64,000 nucleotides of DNA from Paraburkholderia caffeinilytica (GTDB lineage: Bacteria > Pseudomonadota > Gammaproteobacteria > Burkholderiales > Burkholderiaceae): contig NZ_CP031467.1 in NCBI RefSeq assembly GCF_003368325.1, forward strand, positions 3,906,001-3,970,000. The letters run 5' to 3'. The translations under genes were made by a program, and so were the position numbers. Positions within the stretch are counted from its first letter, which is position 1, and each line of letters opens with the position of its first letter. Shown here one piece after another: positions 63,684-64,000 of the stretch. The notes below the pieces were generated by a model, which did not search any database, was not told the DNA's origin, and was given only the letters and a program-made list of their open reading frames with translations.

Positions 63684-64000
63684 CTAAGGCGTAATCACCA
63701 CCTTCCCGATTACCCGACGCTCCGCCATATCGCGCAGCGCACGGCCGGTGTCGTCGAGCGAATAGCGTTCCGACACATAGGGCTTGAGCTTGCCCTCGCC
63801 GATCCAGCCGGTCATCTGCTGGAACGCGGCGTGATTGTGCTGCGGCTCGCGTTTCGCAAAGTCGCCCCAGAATACGCCGACCAGACTTGCGCCCTTGAGC
63901 AGCGTCAGGTTGAGCGGCAACTTCGGGATTTCGCCGTTTGCAAAGCCGACCACCAGATAACGCCCGCGCCAGCCGATACTGCGAAACGCCGGTTCCGCAT
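63684..64000 (-). CDS. NADPH:quinone oxidoreductase-like protein (3' part)
   Basis: This is the C-terminal 105 residues of a medium-chain dehydrogenase/reductase; the rest lies beyond the window. The visible part RSIGWRGRYLVVGFANGEIPK through the ending RRVIGKVVITP is typical of zinc-less quinone oxidoreductases, including the GRYLVVGF strand of the nucleotide-binding fold and the closing helix. The frame is open to the window edge. It is convergent with the ABC importer. Substrate cannot be told from this fragment. Confidence 0.88.
   Translation of the reverse strand, partial: AEPAFRSIGWRGRYLVVGFANGEIPKLPLNLTLLKGASLVGVFWGDFAKREPQHNHAAFQQMTGWIGEGKLKPYVSERYSLDDTGRALRDMAERRVIGKVVITP

Overview
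The window is a GC-rich, gene-dense stretch of bacterial chromosome, almost all of it core metabolism and informational genes. Gene content and order point to a betaproteobacterium of the Burkholderia/Paraburkholderia group. The main clues are rpsF-priB-rpsR-rplI-dnaB, a complete L-Ara4N (arn) cluster with ArnA split into two genes, alaA-hom-thrC-moeA-moaD-moaE, a 4.5S RNA gene next to dnaX-ybaB-recR, and gcl-hyi-glxR. The genus is an inference from family knowledge and gene order. I see no IS element, prophage, integrase, tRNA, rRNA or CRISPR array.

Layout. 1-3.4 kb: sulfate importer cysT(partial)-cysW-cysA and its LysR regulator cysB. 3.4-5.0 kb: L-asparaginase and a convergent DUF3597 protein. 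5.7-10.8 kb: glyoxylate-to-glycerate pathway gcl-hyi-glxR on the minus strand, with a divergent LysR gene and a four-copy repeat between. 11.0-12.7 kb: ECF sigma and zinc anti-sigma. 12.8-17.7 kb: rpsF-priB-rpsR-rplI, dnaB, then a DUF47 protein with a Pit phosphate transporter. 17.9-23.0 kb (minus): a non-canonical SDR, an NlpC/P60 lipoprotein, PhoH with a PIN domain, and peroxiredoxin Bcp. 23.2-30.7 kb (minus): arnT, an ArnE/F-like protein, then arnB-arnC-formyltransferase-dehydrogenase-arnD, which build L-Ara4N and transfer it to lipid A. 31.0-38.4 kb: an Mth938-like protein, alanine and threonine synthesis genes, and molybdopterin genes. 38.7-40.0 kb: group III truncated hemoglobin and NsrR, a nitric-oxide response pair with a recognisable NsrR-type operator. 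40.1-44.1 kb: clpB with a sigma-32 promoter, a YidB protein and a secreted ComEA-like protein with a basic tail.

44.5-52.4 kb: a MerR regulator overlapping a carboxymuconolactone-decarboxylase-family gene, a MATE transporter coupled to a GT-C glycosyltransferase, rpmE2, mtfA, and an MFS exporter with its MerR regulator. 52.6-59.2 kb: rho, trxA, 4.5S RNA (ffs), dnaX, ybaB and recR. 59.3-64.0 kb: a CaiB/BaiF CoA-transferase followed by a complete NitT/TauT-type ABC importer, then the 3' part of a quinone-oxidoreductase-like gene cut by the window edge.

I found no clearly undescribed multi-gene defence or mobile system. The observations most worth following are the CoA-transferase plus ABC importer locus, the secreted HhH protein with a histone-H1-like tail, the SDR lacking the Ser-Tyr-Lys triad, the coupled GT-C/MATE pair, the regulatory sites (NsrR, two MerR-type 19-bp-spacer promoters, sigma-32, an S6:S18 leader hairpin, repeats at gcl), and several genes whose -10-like element sits so close to ATG that the mRNA may be leaderless. 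Intergenic regions carry many short tandem repeats with 7-, 9-, 10- and 12-bp periods.
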